Assembly (NCBI GenBank): GCA_030280995.1
Contig: JASXTE010000004.1
Coordinates: 16,581,501-16,645,500, forward strand
Origin: Hemileia vastatrix
Taxonomy: Eukaryota > Basidiomycota > Pucciniomycetes > Pucciniales > Zaghouaniaceae
Direction of reading: 5' to 3'
DNA length: 64,000 nt
In this document: one piece after another, positions 44,070-55,430 of the stretch
Numbering within the stretch: the first letter of the stretch is position 1
Layout of the letters: the number at the start of each line of letters is the position of its first letter
Translations under genes and position numbers: made by a program
Notes under the pieces: generated by a model
Seen by the model: only the letters and a program-made list of their open reading frames with translations
Told to the model about the DNA's origin: nothing
The model's database searches: none

Positions 44070-45400
44070 TATACAGCGATAACAATATCTCTTGGTGATT
44101 TTGCACCAAAAAAAATAAAAATAAAAATGCCAAAAAAATTTTTTTGGTGAAAAAAATTGTGCAGATTATTATTATTGCTTTCACACATGGGTCTTACCCT
44201 CTGGCCCTCACCACTTTCTCCTCCAAATCTGGTGCTTGCCACTTTCTCCCCCAATCACCTCAATTTTGTCTCCCTTTTGTTTTCTACTCAATCCTCATGT
44301 TTTTTGCTTCCCATCTGATGTGTCTCTTCTTTCTCATCCTAATTTTTTTTTCTCTCTTCTCTTTTTCTTCAGTCTGGTCATTTATGATTGGTAAGTGTTT
44401 TCTGTTCTTTACTTTTTTACTGATATTTGATGCCTTTTTTCTTTCTTTTGATTGTTTTTTTATTTTTATTTTTATTTGTATTTTTTTTTTTTGCAGCAAA
44501 TTATTTCTTAGCTCGTCCCCCCTCCCACTGTTGAGTGTTGTCTTTTTTCTTCAGCCTTATTATTTTTTGTAACCTGTAAGTTTGCTTTTTTTCTCCCAAG
44601 TTTTCTCTTTGTATTAATTTTATTTTGTTAGTGTTGCATTTTAGTAAAAATCATGTTCCACTTGTACAACTTAAATGTTAATCCCCCTGGTTTGCGATAA
44701 CTATGATGATATCTACTCACTTGCAACTCTGCTTCCAAACTCCAACATTTGCTGCTCTAATCTCACCATCCTAAACACCTACAAATCATACAACTTACCT
44801 TTGCAAGATTCTTTAGTACCCCCACCACAAACAACATTCACTCAATCAGAAAGTGAAGAAGATCTTGATGAAGCCAAATGAGTTACAATATCTATTCAGT
44901 GTTCCCTGTACATGACAAAAACCAATCCTCTAGACACTTCAGCTACCCCAAAATGAAAAAAATGGGATAGAACCTTGTCGATGTGTGCTGGTATCCAAGT
45001 ATGATCTAATAGTAAATATTAATGGTCCTACTACTTATTGATAAATGATTTAGTGATTAAACCTCAAGGGAAGACTAATAAAATATTTATTCTCAATTAA
45101 ACTCACAATACTTGGATTTTTATGCGTGCTAGTGGTGGGAAATAGATCAATAAAATATAGTTATAGCTTATATAAAGATAATATCAATTTAAAAATGCTT
45201 TATAATATACTTATATATAATAATTGTGTTGTAGTGTTCATTTGAAGTGTAGTAAGTAAGTGTGTCCAATAACCTGTCAAATCCTCCCTTACTTAAACCA
45301 AAATCCACTGGAGTGCACAGGCCTTCAATCCAGATGATGTCACTGCTATCCCCTGCAATTACAGCACTGTGAGGGCCCATCACCTCCCCATGGCATCCAC
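44070..45400. other. No gene seen; pyrimidine-rich and homopolymer tracts
   Basis: 44100-44160 has A and T runs; 44330-44600 is strongly T/C-rich and its long open frame is compositional. A short open piece at 44675-44881 (SNICCSNLTILNTYKSY) is unrecognised. TATCCAAGTAT at 44991 and ATACTTGGA at 45109 form an inverted pair. Confidence 0.35.
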
Positions 45401-46148
45401 TTCAAGCAGTTTCAACACCCAGACCTCCAGTAAGGACCCTCCATCACAATTAATGATATCACAGACTCATACCATAAATGGAATAAACAGATAAAAGCGG
45501 ATACCATAGAGAAACAGGTAAAATAACTCATCCAAAGAATATATAATGAAACCCAAAGCATATAAAGGAACCAAATTAACTTTCCAAGCTCCCAATAACA
45601 TCCCCAAGCATCCATATTAACCCAGTAATCATATCCCAACTCATAAATCCATGAAAATCCATCCAAGGAAGCAGATTAAGTTGTCCAAACTGGATATATG
45701 CGCCTGAAATAGGTGTATATGCTTGTGTAGGCATTGTGAGTCCACTAGATACGTCCATAGGACCTAAAATAAGCAGAAAAATAAAGGCTATAGGCTATTA
45801 AGAGGTTAAAACCCACTTATAGACCTAAATATACATAATATAACTACATATTTAACTGAATATGAGGTTTATGTATACATATAAGCTAATGTATGTCTAT
45901 ACTTACTTAATATCACTTAAGATAAGTATATTATGACTCCATTAACACCATAATAAGTATTATTAGGCTATGGATAAGCTATTTAAACTACTATAAGTCA
46001 TATAATAGTGTAATAATTATATATATATGTATTTCAACCATATATATAGGTATTTTAACCTTATTTTTAAGTAATAAGCTTAATGTAATTAGAGTTATCT
46101 TATTTTAAAGATAAAAATTACTCAGTCCTGGAGATACCTAGGCTGACA
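45401..46148 (-). repeat. 3' LTR of element E, far edge not fixed
   Basis: Minus strand starts TGTCAGCCTAGG right after a GGTGAGGGAG polypurine tract (46158-46149), at the place where element B has TGTCAGCCAAGC after GAGTGAGGGAG. Beyond 8 bases it does not resemble the B LTR. The other LTR lies beyond 64000, so the inner limit is a guess. Confidence 0.5.
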
Positions 46149-48166
46149 CTCCCTCACCCAAAAAAAAAATAAAAAAAAATGTTAAGACATTTAAATTAAT
46201 AAATAAGGAGTGAATAGAAAAATAATTATAAAATTTCTATGATACATATACAGAATTTTAACAGTATTATATGGATTTACATTTTTTCAAGAGATTTTTA
46301 AGATCAGAGATTTCCTTTTCTGGAATCCACTGGTCATATTCACTTGATTTATTTTTAAACCTTAATAGATACTCAACTCCCTTTTCTTTAGTAAGGTGTC
46401 TCTTTTTAAGTATCTTTTCAATTTCTGCCTTTTCAACTATTTCTTCAGGTTGCTGTTTATGCCTTCCTGATCTTCTTGGAAATAGTGCAGTATCATTTGA
46501 ATGGTGTAGTTTTATAAGAGAAATAGGAAATACTGGATGTTTTCTATCATATGGTGCATATAGAATAACTTCAAGAGCATTGTTACCAACCATCTTTTTT
46601 ACTACAAATAGTCCAATGAATGGATCCTTCAATTTAACATGACCATTTAATATGACATGTAGTGTAGAAATAAGGACTTCATCACCCTCTTTATACATTT
46701 GTTTTTTATGGGCTTTATCCCATCTTTTCTTCTCATACTCAAATGCCTTATTTATACATTCTTGAGCATGCTTTCTGCATAATTTTTGCATCTGAAGGAA
46801 ATATTTTGTACCTGGATGGATATCCAATCTAGGTAATTTATTAAGAGTTTTAGCAGGGGTATTAGGTACATAACCCAACCATAACTCAAATGGCTTTTTG
46901 CCAGTGACAGAATGTACTGTACTATTGTATGCAAATTCTAAACCTGGGATAAGGGTTACCCAATCTTGTGTGAATTTGTCATTGTTTTTAAAATTAAGAC
47001 CAAAAGCACAATATCTTCTTATCATATCTTCTAAAGTTTGTATCATTCTTTCTGCTAGCCCATCAGTTTGTGGATGGTGTGCTGTAGAAAGTTTTAATTG
47101 ACACCCTAAAACATCCATAAGTGATGTCCAGAACTCAGAAGTAAATTTTGGATCTCTGTCTGAAACTATTGCTTTGGGGAAACCTGCTATATTTAACATT
47201 TGTGTCCACCATAAAAAATATAAGTCCTTTGCAGAAAACTATTTGAGGGTAGGAATAAATTTACACATTTTTGTAAATCTATCTACAATTACCCAGCAGG
47301 AGTTATAGCTCTTATGCCCTGCCATTGGCAAACCTTTCACAAATTCCATGCTAATTATTTCCCATGGAGCTTTTGGTTGCTCAATTTGTTGTAATAAATT
47401 AGCTCTTTTGCCTGTTAATCTTATAGATTTTTGACAAGAATCACATGTCTCAACATATTTTTGAACATCATCAGACATTTTAATCCACCAAGCTGTATTT
47501 TTTACTCTGGTTAATGTTTTATGGAAGTTAAAATGTCCTGCTAATAAATCATCATGACATATATTTAACATTAACTCCTTCATTGAAGGGGGAATTACAA
47601 TTACATTGCTTAATTTCATCCTGTAATATATAAAACCATCCCCAATGGAAAATTTTCCTTTTTCCAATGCTTCTTTATACTTATGTGGCAATGTTTTTAT
47701 TAAAAAACTCATTGAAGCATTAGATGGATCATTTAATATTTTAGTGAGTTTATTCAAGTCAGGATTTGAAGCATACATATCAAGAATTGATTGCATAAAT
47801 TCATCCTCAAGATCTACAATATAAATGCCATAAATGTTAATAGTCTCTGTTTTAGGAACATAAGCAGGATTATCATCATTATTTGGTAGAGATACTCTAG
47901 GTAACAGATCTAAATTAGAGTGTAAGGCTCCTGCTCTATGTGTAATAGTTATCTGTCCTCTGTATTCCTGTACAGTTAATTGCCATCTAAACATATGTCT
48001 ATTAGGAGTTTTCATGTTTAAGAGTGACTTACCTTCACTAAAGTCAGTTATTAACTCAAATTTTTGGTCCTCAAGGTAATAATGTAGCTTCTCAAGAGCC
48101 CATACTACTTCCAAACATTCAAGTTCAGTAGCACCATATTTAAATTCACTATTTCTTAGAGTACAT
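46149..48166 (-). mobile_element. Ty3 element E, 3' part (RNase H to chromodomain)
   Basis: Downstream half of the element whose 5' half is 60530-64000. The reading of RNase H breaks at 48163 with LRNSEFKYGATELECLEVVWALEKLHYYLED and its preceding codons are at 60530-60550. It is the same family as element B, and better preserved. Confidence 0.88.
46267..48114 (-). pseudogene. RNase H end, integrase and chromodomain of element E
   Basis: Open from 48114 to a TAG at 47239 and again 47199-46267. First part: RNase H tail (HRAGALHSNLDLLPRVSLP), integrase zinc domain HDDLLAGHFNFHKTLTRVKNTAWW...CDSCQKS (HHCC complete), MEFVKGLP (family Asp changed to Glu), VDRFTKMCKFIP. Second part: IVSDRDPKFTSEFW (Asp), LSTAHHPQTDGLAERMIQTLED (Glu), EFAYNSTVHSVTGKKPFELWLGY, DPFIGLFVVKKMVGNNALEVIL, and the chromodomain-like end EKILKKRHLTKEKGVEYLLRFKNK then YDQWIP. 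Little other damage. Confidence 0.87.
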
Positions 48167-49215
48167 TGTAGGTAGACTCTTAAAGTTGCCTTGGTGTAAG
48201 CAGAATACGAAGGAGTTGGATAATCAGAGAAAACCCTGTCCCTCTAAATGAATTTGTGAGTTTTTTAGATCAATTAGTTTAAAAGTCTACTTGATAATAA
48301 TAAAGAATGAAACCCTGTCTAATAAAAGCTTATTAGGATGATTGAGAAGTTCTTCTGTGCAAACAACTGAAAGGCAACAATAAAGTTACACTAGATACAA
48401 TATTTTAAAAGAAAGTAGGTTTAATGTTTTTAGATTTTAATAATTTTTGAGAACAGATACTATAAATGAGTCCCTGGAGTTGAGACCTTTCTAATGATAC
48501 CCTATATGTTAATGTTTTAAGAGTTGATGAGTAAAATATTTAAAGTGTTATGTAAAATTGTTATTTTATAAGGGTGTTAAAAATGATTAATTATTTTGTT
48601 GAAAAAAGAAAAATATGAATAATTTTTGTTATAGTTCTCTCTATTCTCCTGTTCTCCTCAAATAATTTTGAGTCTACAGCCTTATATGCATAATAATCAG
48701 TCATGTGCCCTTTTCCCTCTGAAGTGCAGCCAGAGCTTGTCCGGACCTCCGGACTCAATTTTAAACCATAAATCTATAATAAAAAATATAGAAAAATTAC
48801 AAATAATTGAGCTACTTCTTCTTAACATTCCTAACTATTTTTTGTAGTCTGCGCAGCTCTATTCAACCTATGAAAATTCATCAAAGTTAAGTAAATTTTG
48901 AAAAACGTAAATAATTTAAAAAATCTTTAAAATTCAATTAAAAATATAAGAAAAATAGTAAACATTAAAGGAAAATTCCCAAAGGTTCTTGAGCTTCTTG
49001 ACTTTCATTAAAATATTTTTTGAGGCCGTAAAAAAATCATATGACCCGTGAAATTAATAAATCTGACCAAACAGTCATATCTTGACTTTTTCAACTTCAT
49101 CTTTCGTTTATTAATAAAATATTTTAAATTAATCCAGCTTCTCTGATCACCATCATATTCCCAATAAATATTCTAAACAGAAATTTAGAGCTGTACTAAG
49201 ATTTGGAATGCCACA
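48167..49215 (-). repeat. 3' LTR of element D
   Basis: 1049 bp against 1093 bp for the 5' copy. The difference is mainly a ~44-bp stretch near 60005-60055 of the 5' LTR built of GAGCTTGT/GAGCTCAT words that appear once at the matching place here (48728). Confidence 0.9.
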
Positions 49216-49359
49216 TCCTCCCTCCAATGAAGAATTTCCTCATTCTTTGAATATTGCATGTTCGATCAATATATTATCCTACTTTTATCTTCTCAAAATT
49301 CTTCTCTTCTTCATTTATTCAACATTTCACTCCAACTGCATAATCTTATTTCTCCTTTT

Positions 49360-50021
49360 ATGAGTACCATTATCAGTATTAAAGATCTTTCTGTACCATG
49401 CAACCTCTACAAGAAATATGAAGTCCCTTGCTTGATGTCCTTTCCAAATCTTCCTGGAAGAACCACTTGTGATCTCTGTCGCTCGAAAAAGGTTAAATGC
49501 GTCTGGCCAACTTCTAAACCATCTTTCAATCCTATTGCAGGCCCATCTACTGCTCCAGCTTCTAAATTATCTAAGAAAAGATTAGCAAAGGTACCTGTAT
49601 TCTGGAAAAGGATCAAGGCTAAAACTAAACCACCATCTCCAACTTCATCTCTAATCCCTCCTTCTCAAGATCCTTCACCCATACTTCCAGTTTCTCCTTT
49701 TTCTTTTGCCCAGACTTTATTTCCTGGGTCCCAAAGTAAGCCTTTTAATTATTATTTTTCTATTCATGCTAATACCAACAATGCCTTTTCCATCCTTTAG
49801 CTATTAACATCACCAACTCTGATGATGTAGGTCGAGTCCAAATGGACTATATAAATAATTATCCTAATTTTCATAGATATCTTTTTCTTGACTTTACTGA
49901 TGATATAAAGAGAAATATTTTATCCTACTTCCAAGACACTCCCGCTAATAATCATGAAGATTTAATGAAGAGAAGATTGTTGATGCAGAGTTTTGATGAT
50001 GATGTAGAAAAATTTCAATGA
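49360..50021 (+). CDS. Antisense Cys-rich gene of element D, two exons
   Basis: Opposite to gag-pol and about 145 bp inside the 3' LTR. Exon 1 49360-49735, intron 49736-49800 (GTAAGC...TTTAG, 65 bp), exon 2 49801-50021; 198 residues without stops. An upstream in-frame ATG at 49258 exists, but similarity to the element A copy begins near MSTIISIKDLSVP, so I prefer 49360. Features: VPCLMSFPNLPGRTTCDLC then RSKKVKCVW (C-x2-C-x5-C with basic residues, reminiscent of half a fungal Zn2Cys6 cluster), a Ser/Pro-rich low-complexity middle (to ~residue 125), and a conserved end DYINNYPNFHRYLFLDF then DDIKRNILSYFQ and LMKRRLLMQSF. Homolog at 11766-12480. A nucleic-acid-binding role is only inference. 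Confidence 0.72.
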
Positions 50022-51034
50022 AATTATTTGTTTTAATCTTATAGTTAGTGCTTTAGTAAACATGAATCCTGATCTTTTCTTCCTATTAAATCATTTTAAA
50101 TTGATTTCTTCAAAAATTTTCATTTTGAAATAAAATCTATTTGTCTCGTGATGCTTCCAACTACTGAGAGCAAGGTTTGAATCCCTTCAGACTCCCCTAT
50201 ACCAGTCTCTAATCATATGCATTAAGAGAGTAGGCTCCACACCTACTGAGCTGAATACTTGATTCCATTCTCATAAAATGAGCCAAATACTCCTGACTAC
50301 ATTCTCTTTGATTGAGCCAAATAATTGATCCAATTCTTGCCATAAGGTCCTCCAAGCTTCATACCATTTAGCCTATTCAAGGCACACTACTTTTCCAACT
50401 ACCATATCCTCCTTCAGAAATTTCATCATCACAACATTCAAATAGACCACCTTTTAATAATTCATCTTTTAAATAATAATAATCACCATATTTTCACCAT
50501 GTTTAGCACCATAATTATCATTCTTCATCCATAATTTCATCATCCATCACCTCCAAGATGTTAACCACTTCATTTTCCAAATCAAACATATGCCCTTTTT
50601 CAAAATTTGAGTACCAGTGATAAATTAAACAATTTGTTGATTGTTAATTGAATAGCCTTCATAAAAAATTTTGCATTACCAGTTTAGATGTCTTGATGGA
50701 CAGTGATAAGTTAAAATGAGTGTATAGAGTTGCATAGAATATTCCAGTTTGAGGTCATGGGGGACCCATCTTGTAAATCTCTTTTAAATTATCTAAATAA
50801 CGATTGAATTGCCAGTTTAATGTCATGGAGGACAAAGAATGAGTGATTTTCCTGTTTAGAGTCATAGTGGACCAAAGAATGATAAACTTTCCAGTTTAAA
50901 GTCATGGTGGACCAAACTTTTGATCGCTTCCAACATCCTTTTCTATCCAGAGTCCATATCTTTCCACCAGTTCCTTTTCTCCCAATTTTCAGGCCATTAT
51001 CAAGTGCTTCAATACAATTTTTAATCTTATCAAA
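50022..51034. other. Element D internal non-coding region with motif array
   Basis: Between the two antisense genes. Five motif units lie on the minus strand at 50678-50702, 50742-50767, 50811-50834, 50850-50873 and 50890-50914, following GGTCCACCATGACTTTAAAC. Region 50130-50400 resembles 11400-11600 of element A (minus). No coding. Confidence 0.75.
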
Positions 51035-51688
51035 ATGACTCAATACAGCTATGTTGCTTCTCCTGATAAAGCTTGCAATTACTGCTGTTTCACCCATCAA
51101 GAATGTGTTTATACCTTCAACCCTAAGAAACACACCTATAACAGAGCTTGTTCTGCCTGCTTCATTAAGAAAAGAAACTGCTCCAGCTTGAAATATGGTT
51201 CCCTGCCTATTCCTGCCACCTCTTTTGCCTCCTTCTGTAGTCCCATTCCAAAACCATCAACTCCTCCTATTCCATCTACTTCCAAAAATCCAACACCATT
51301 TACCCCCTTTGCCTATCTAAACTTCTCTCCTGACCAAAACACACTGGGTCCAGCTGCTCCTTCTCTTCATTCTAGGCTTGCTTCTAATCCTCCCAGGACT
51401 CCAATCACTCAAAGAGCCATGAGAGAAACTCCTTCAATTAAAACGTCCTTGGATCTTTCCTCTTCATCTTCTATCCATTCTCCTAGCCCCGCAATAATTA
51501 ACAAGCCCAAAAGATCTAGAACCAACAGCCTTCCTTCTTCTCCTACCTCCAAAAAATCCTCTAAAAGACCCAGATCCAATACCAAATCTCCTTCAAAAAT
51601 TATCAACCCCTTCACATCTCAAAAAACACCAATTCCCATGCCCAGTAGGCCTTTTAGACTCGATCTTCACAGTGTTGATAGCGATTAG
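51035..51688 (+). CDS. Second antisense Cys-rich gene of element D, Ser/Pro-rich
   Basis: 217 residues, intact, plus strand. N-terminus MTQYSYVASPDKACNYCCFT then HQECVYTFNPKKHTYNRACS and ACFIKKRNCSSLK: two clusters, C-x2-CC-x5-C and C-x2-C-x5-C, the second with the same C-x2-C-x2-KK-x-x-C layout as the gene at 49360. The rest is Ser/Pro/Lys-rich with basic patches (KPKRSRTN, KKSSKRPRSN) that could be nuclear localisation signals. The next open piece, 51779-52066, may be a further exon. Absent from element A. Not a family I can name. Confidence 0.6.
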   Translation: MTQYSYVASPDKACNYCCFTHQECVYTFNPKKHTYNRACSACFIKKRNCSSLKYGSLPIPATSFASFCSPIPKPSTPPIPSTSKNPTPFTPFAYLNFSPDQNTLGPAAPSLHSRLASNPPRTPITQRAMRETPSIKTSLDLSSSSSIHSPSPAIINKPKRSRTNSLPSSPTSKKSSKRPRSNTKSPSKIINPFTSQKTPIPMPSRPFRLDLHSVDSD

Positions 51689-51778
51689 TATCCCTTTTAT
51701 CTTGATTAGATCATAATTATAAAATTGACTCTTGCTCCATAATTCCAGTGTCCAAAAGCTTCACCCATACATTAATCA

Positions 51779-52066
51779 GTGTATGAGCTTCCTTTACCTG
51801 GTCCTAGTTATCCCCAGGTCCCTATTCATCTAGTTGGAAATCACCTTTCACCTAATTTCAATAATAATTTAACTTATTTTCACCATTATCCTCTTTCTGA
51901 TCAAACTGAGGTATGGTTCAGAGAGCAAATTTTGAGGGATCAACTAAAAATAGCCAACTGGCTTCAAATTTCCCAATACCAACAAATCGATTCAGCTACC
52001 CGGATAATCGACGACTCAGCTCCCAATTCTTCAGATAGAGCTCCTTCCAATAATAATTCCTCTTAA
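51779..52066 (+). other. Possible second exon of the 51035 gene
   Basis: Open stretch YELPLPGPSYPQVPIHLV...HYPLSDQTEVWFREQILRDQLKIANWL ending at 52066. A GTGTTG donor at 51673 and CAG acceptor at 51778 would join it in frame, but the donor is weak and no homolog is available to confirm. Its helical end WFREQILRDQLKIANWLQISQ is not low complexity, so real coding is plausible. Confidence 0.4.
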
Positions 52067-53206
52067 ATTCGATTTTTTCCGGTTAACTAGTAATCCTGAA
52101 TGGAATATAAAATGAAACACATAAAAAAAGAAATATACACTAAAACTACTCTAATTTAAATTTTTATTTATTATTATTATTATTTAATTTTAAATGATGA
52201 AAATAAAAAAGTTATAAAATATTGTTATGAAATAATTTTTTTTAAATTTAATTAATTAAAAATTATTATTATTATTATTTTATTTTTTTTTAAAATGATG
52301 AATAAAAAATGAGAAACGAATTTGAAATATAAAATTTATGAAATGTAAAATATAAAAGATGCCCCCCTGGCCAATTGATGAGCCGTACCCTCAACATCAT
52401 ACCCACATCCAAGTGCAACTTGATGTTGTTACACAGTCTTGAGAAATTGAAAATACAAAATTAATAAATGAAAGTTTAGAAAAATAAAATTTTATGATAA
52501 TGATCACTGGGTGGGCTCCCTCCAATTTGTAAAAATGATAAGAGACCACCAGTGATCATCACCCTTAACAAAACTTAATATTATTATAAAAATTAAAATA
52601 AACAAAACACATATATTGTTAAAAATTTAACATAAAAGAAATAAAAAAAACGAAAATAAATAAATAAATAAAAGAATCTTGAATCCTGCATTAAGAGCAG
52701 TGTCTTTTCATTTGTTCCAGTTTATAGTCTTAGCGGACTTCCTATAGATCAAAAACAAAGCCAGGATTCAACTAGAAACAGGGAAAAGTTGGTAACAAAC
52801 ATTGTGGGGTAATTGTGTATAGAGCAGCCAGCCCATCAATTACCCCCAAACTTGCCAATATTTAATTCAGAAGATTCCCCTGTGAAAACTTCTACCAATA
52901 GAAATTTATCATTCCAACATATATATTCTCCATAATTTTTATTGCTTTTAAGAGTTTTAAGAATTTTCAAACAAATGTTTTCATAAATGTCATAGGATTT
53001 CGTTAACGGTTTTGTCTCCCATACCATAGTAAAACAACAGTAATATTTTTAATAAGAAAGTAGTTTATCCTCATTCTGGAGTTAAGCTTTGACAAAATTT
53101 TGTATAATCAATTATGTAGTTTATCCTTGTTTTGGAGTCAACTTTAAAATGATTGTAGAAATAGTTTACACTCTTTTTGGAGTTAACTTTCAGAACTCCT
53201 GGTGCC
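52067..53206. other. 3' non-coding region of element D
   Basis: Blocks conserved with element A (see 9401-10450). Motif copies at 52716-52740, 53061-53083, 53117-53139 and 53162-53184 (minus). A/T runs at 52130-52330. No gene. Confidence 0.6.
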
Positions 53207-54262
53207 CCTAGGATAGAGCCATTTGACTTGATTGGCTGCTACCCTCTTCTTTAAAACTACTCCATCCAATTCTTCCAAAAAATATGAACCTCAAGACACC
53301 TGTTCTCTGACTTTATAAGGTCCATTCCACCTATCTGCAAACATCTTCCCCCACTGGCTTTCCAAACTCCTATTATACACCAAAACCATATCTCCAGTCT
53401 TCAAAGGTTTCCTGAGCCTGTGTGCTAATCTTTCATACCAACACCTTACTGACTGATTTCTGATTTTGATCATTCTATAATATGCCTTTTCTAAGAATTC
53501 TTCTTTCTTCTCCAGCTGCATCATTCTTGCACATAACAACTCTTCAGTAGTGTTAACAGTATCCCAATCTACTCCAAGATATGATTCAGTCTCTAAATCA
53601 ACTGGTAAAACTGCTTGTTTTCCAAAAACTAGTTCATAGGGTGAATATCCAGTTGTCCTTTTGGCAGTGATTCTGTCAGCAAACAATACTAAGGGTAAAT
53701 AGTGCCTCCATTTTTCAGCACTTGTTCCACACACTTTAACTAATGCATCCTTTATAACTTGATTCCCTCTTTCAACCATTCTTTCAGTTTCAGGATAATA
53801 AGGGGTTGCTACCCTAGCCTTTGATCCAACCTTTGATATAGCTTCCCTAAACTCTGCCCCAAATTCAGGTCCTCCATCAACTGTTAACAATTTCATAACC
53901 CCATATCTATACACCCAATCCTTCAACAAGAAATCTGCCACATTTTTGGTATTTAAATTATTAAGAGGTGCTGCCTCTACCCAACCAGATAAATCATCTC
54001 TGGCTACAATTAAATATTTATATCTCCCCTCTTTTATATGAACAGAATCCAAACTAATCCTACCAAAAAGAGTGTTTTCACCGGTTGCATGTCCAGGTTC
54101 TTTTGGCCTTAGATAACTCCTTCTTTGACATTCTTCACATGAATGAACCCATTTCTTAACAGCCATCTTCATACCAGGCCACCAAAATCTATCAGTAATT
54201 TGTCTATATGTCTTGCCCATTTCCCTATGACCCAGATATTCATGCAGTGCTTTCATAACCAA
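53207..54262 (-). pseudogene. Integrase of element D, nearly intact
   Basis: 324 open residues from 54262: zinc domain HEYLGHREMGKTYRQITDRFWWPGM...HSCEECQRR (H-x-x-x-H, C-x2-C complete), SLDSVHI (Asp), LTVDGGPEFGAEF (Asp), ERMVERGNQVIKDAL (Glu), TGYSPYELVFG, and GDMVLVYN, MFADRWNGPYKVREQVS. A TGA at 53291 replaces the Gly codon of element A (VSGGSY); then EELDGVVLKKRVAANQVKW continues to about 53207. The catalytic core looks functional; it lacks a chromodomain. Confidence 0.85.
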
Positions 54263-54277
54263 CTCTTCCCCTTTCTT

Positions 54278-55430
54278 TTAAGAAACTACTACTTGAGGAT
54301 TTGGATAACTCCTTTTCATAAATCTTTGTCCAGATATATAAAATTGTGGGGTCTTTCTTTTGATAGCCATCCAGTCCTCATAATCACATTCCTCTGGCCT
54401 TTTCAGAGTCAACAAATATTTTACCAAAACATAATAAAACCCAGTCTGTCCCCAGACCTCATCTTTAAAATCCAATAAAATAACATCCAAGGGCACTTCC
54501 CTATCACCTATATCACCTGCACTTGTATGAGCCATAAGCTTCTTTGATTGAGTTTGATTAATAAACTAATAAAATTTTTCATCTTTAAATTTTGAAACTT
54601 CAAATCTATTTTGAACTGAATTTTTATCCACCTCTTTACCACCCTTTTTAGTATCTCCTTCTTCATCATCATCATCCAAACTCCGCTTTACCAAATTTTT
54701 TAAACTTCCAAAATATACACCATTAACCAATCTATTACCATCCCATACTACCACATCATTCTTTTCCACATATACACTTTCATCTTCTTCTACCTCTTTT
54801 TTACCAAATTTATTCACACCAATTTCATCAATTTTATCAACATAAAAATAATTTTCCAGTTTATCCTCTTGGTGGAGGTCATCATCACAATCATATAAAA
54901 ACAATAGTCCTTCCAGTTTAACCTCATGGGGGAGGTATGGAAAGTCTTCAGCTCCTTTAGTGCTGGCTTTAATCATAGGTATATTTTCATTGAACTCTTC
55001 TGAGTCTGAATCATCTTCAGTAGGTGGTCTTCTTGACAATCCGCCTGGCATAGTAAAATTTTTGCCAGGCTTATGAACTAAGTCAAAAGAAAAATATTGA
55101 ATGAATGCTACCCATCTAGTCATAGATGCATTTGGTAAACTTGGGGAATTAATCATTTGAATTAAAGATTTTGCATCCACTTGCAATTCGAAGTGTTGTC
55201 CCCATACAACATTTTGAAGTTTCTTTAAAATTTTTGCCACTCCACACAGTTCCAATTTTGGCTGAGAATATCTTGATTTGACTTTGGTGAATACCACAGA
55301 CTCATACCTAACTAGCCTAATGTAACCAGCTTTATCCATCTGAGACAAACCTTCCCCAGCAGCAACCTGACTTGACTCAACTGATAAATAAATCCTACCA
55401 GCATCTTTTCCATAATCTTACTTGTGCAGG
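54278..55430 (-). pseudogene. RNase H and linker of element D
   Basis: AGYIRLVRYESVVFTKVKSRYSQPKLELCGVAKILKKLQNVVWG and MTRWVAFIQYFSFDLVHKPGK...LSRRPP give RNase H from 55348. An acidic linker (SDSEEFNENIP, DESVYVEKNDVVVWDG, DDDDEEGD) is open to 54566; a stop, then 54535-54278 (AHTSAGDIGDREVPLD, DDFKDEVWGQTGFYYVL-type) leads to integrase. Motif copies at 54856-54878 and 54912-54934 are here within coding (LHQEDKLEN, LPHEVKLEG). Confidence 0.78.

Noticed and set aside
44144..44572. Long open frame with many Phe/Leu residues that looks like a membrane protein
   Set aside because: The DNA is a T/C-rich low-complexity tract; openness follows from composition, and no motif or homolog is visible.
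45412..45758. Trp/Tyr-rich open frames on the minus strand
   Set aside because: They lie in the probable 3' LTR of element E and resemble no protein; chance.
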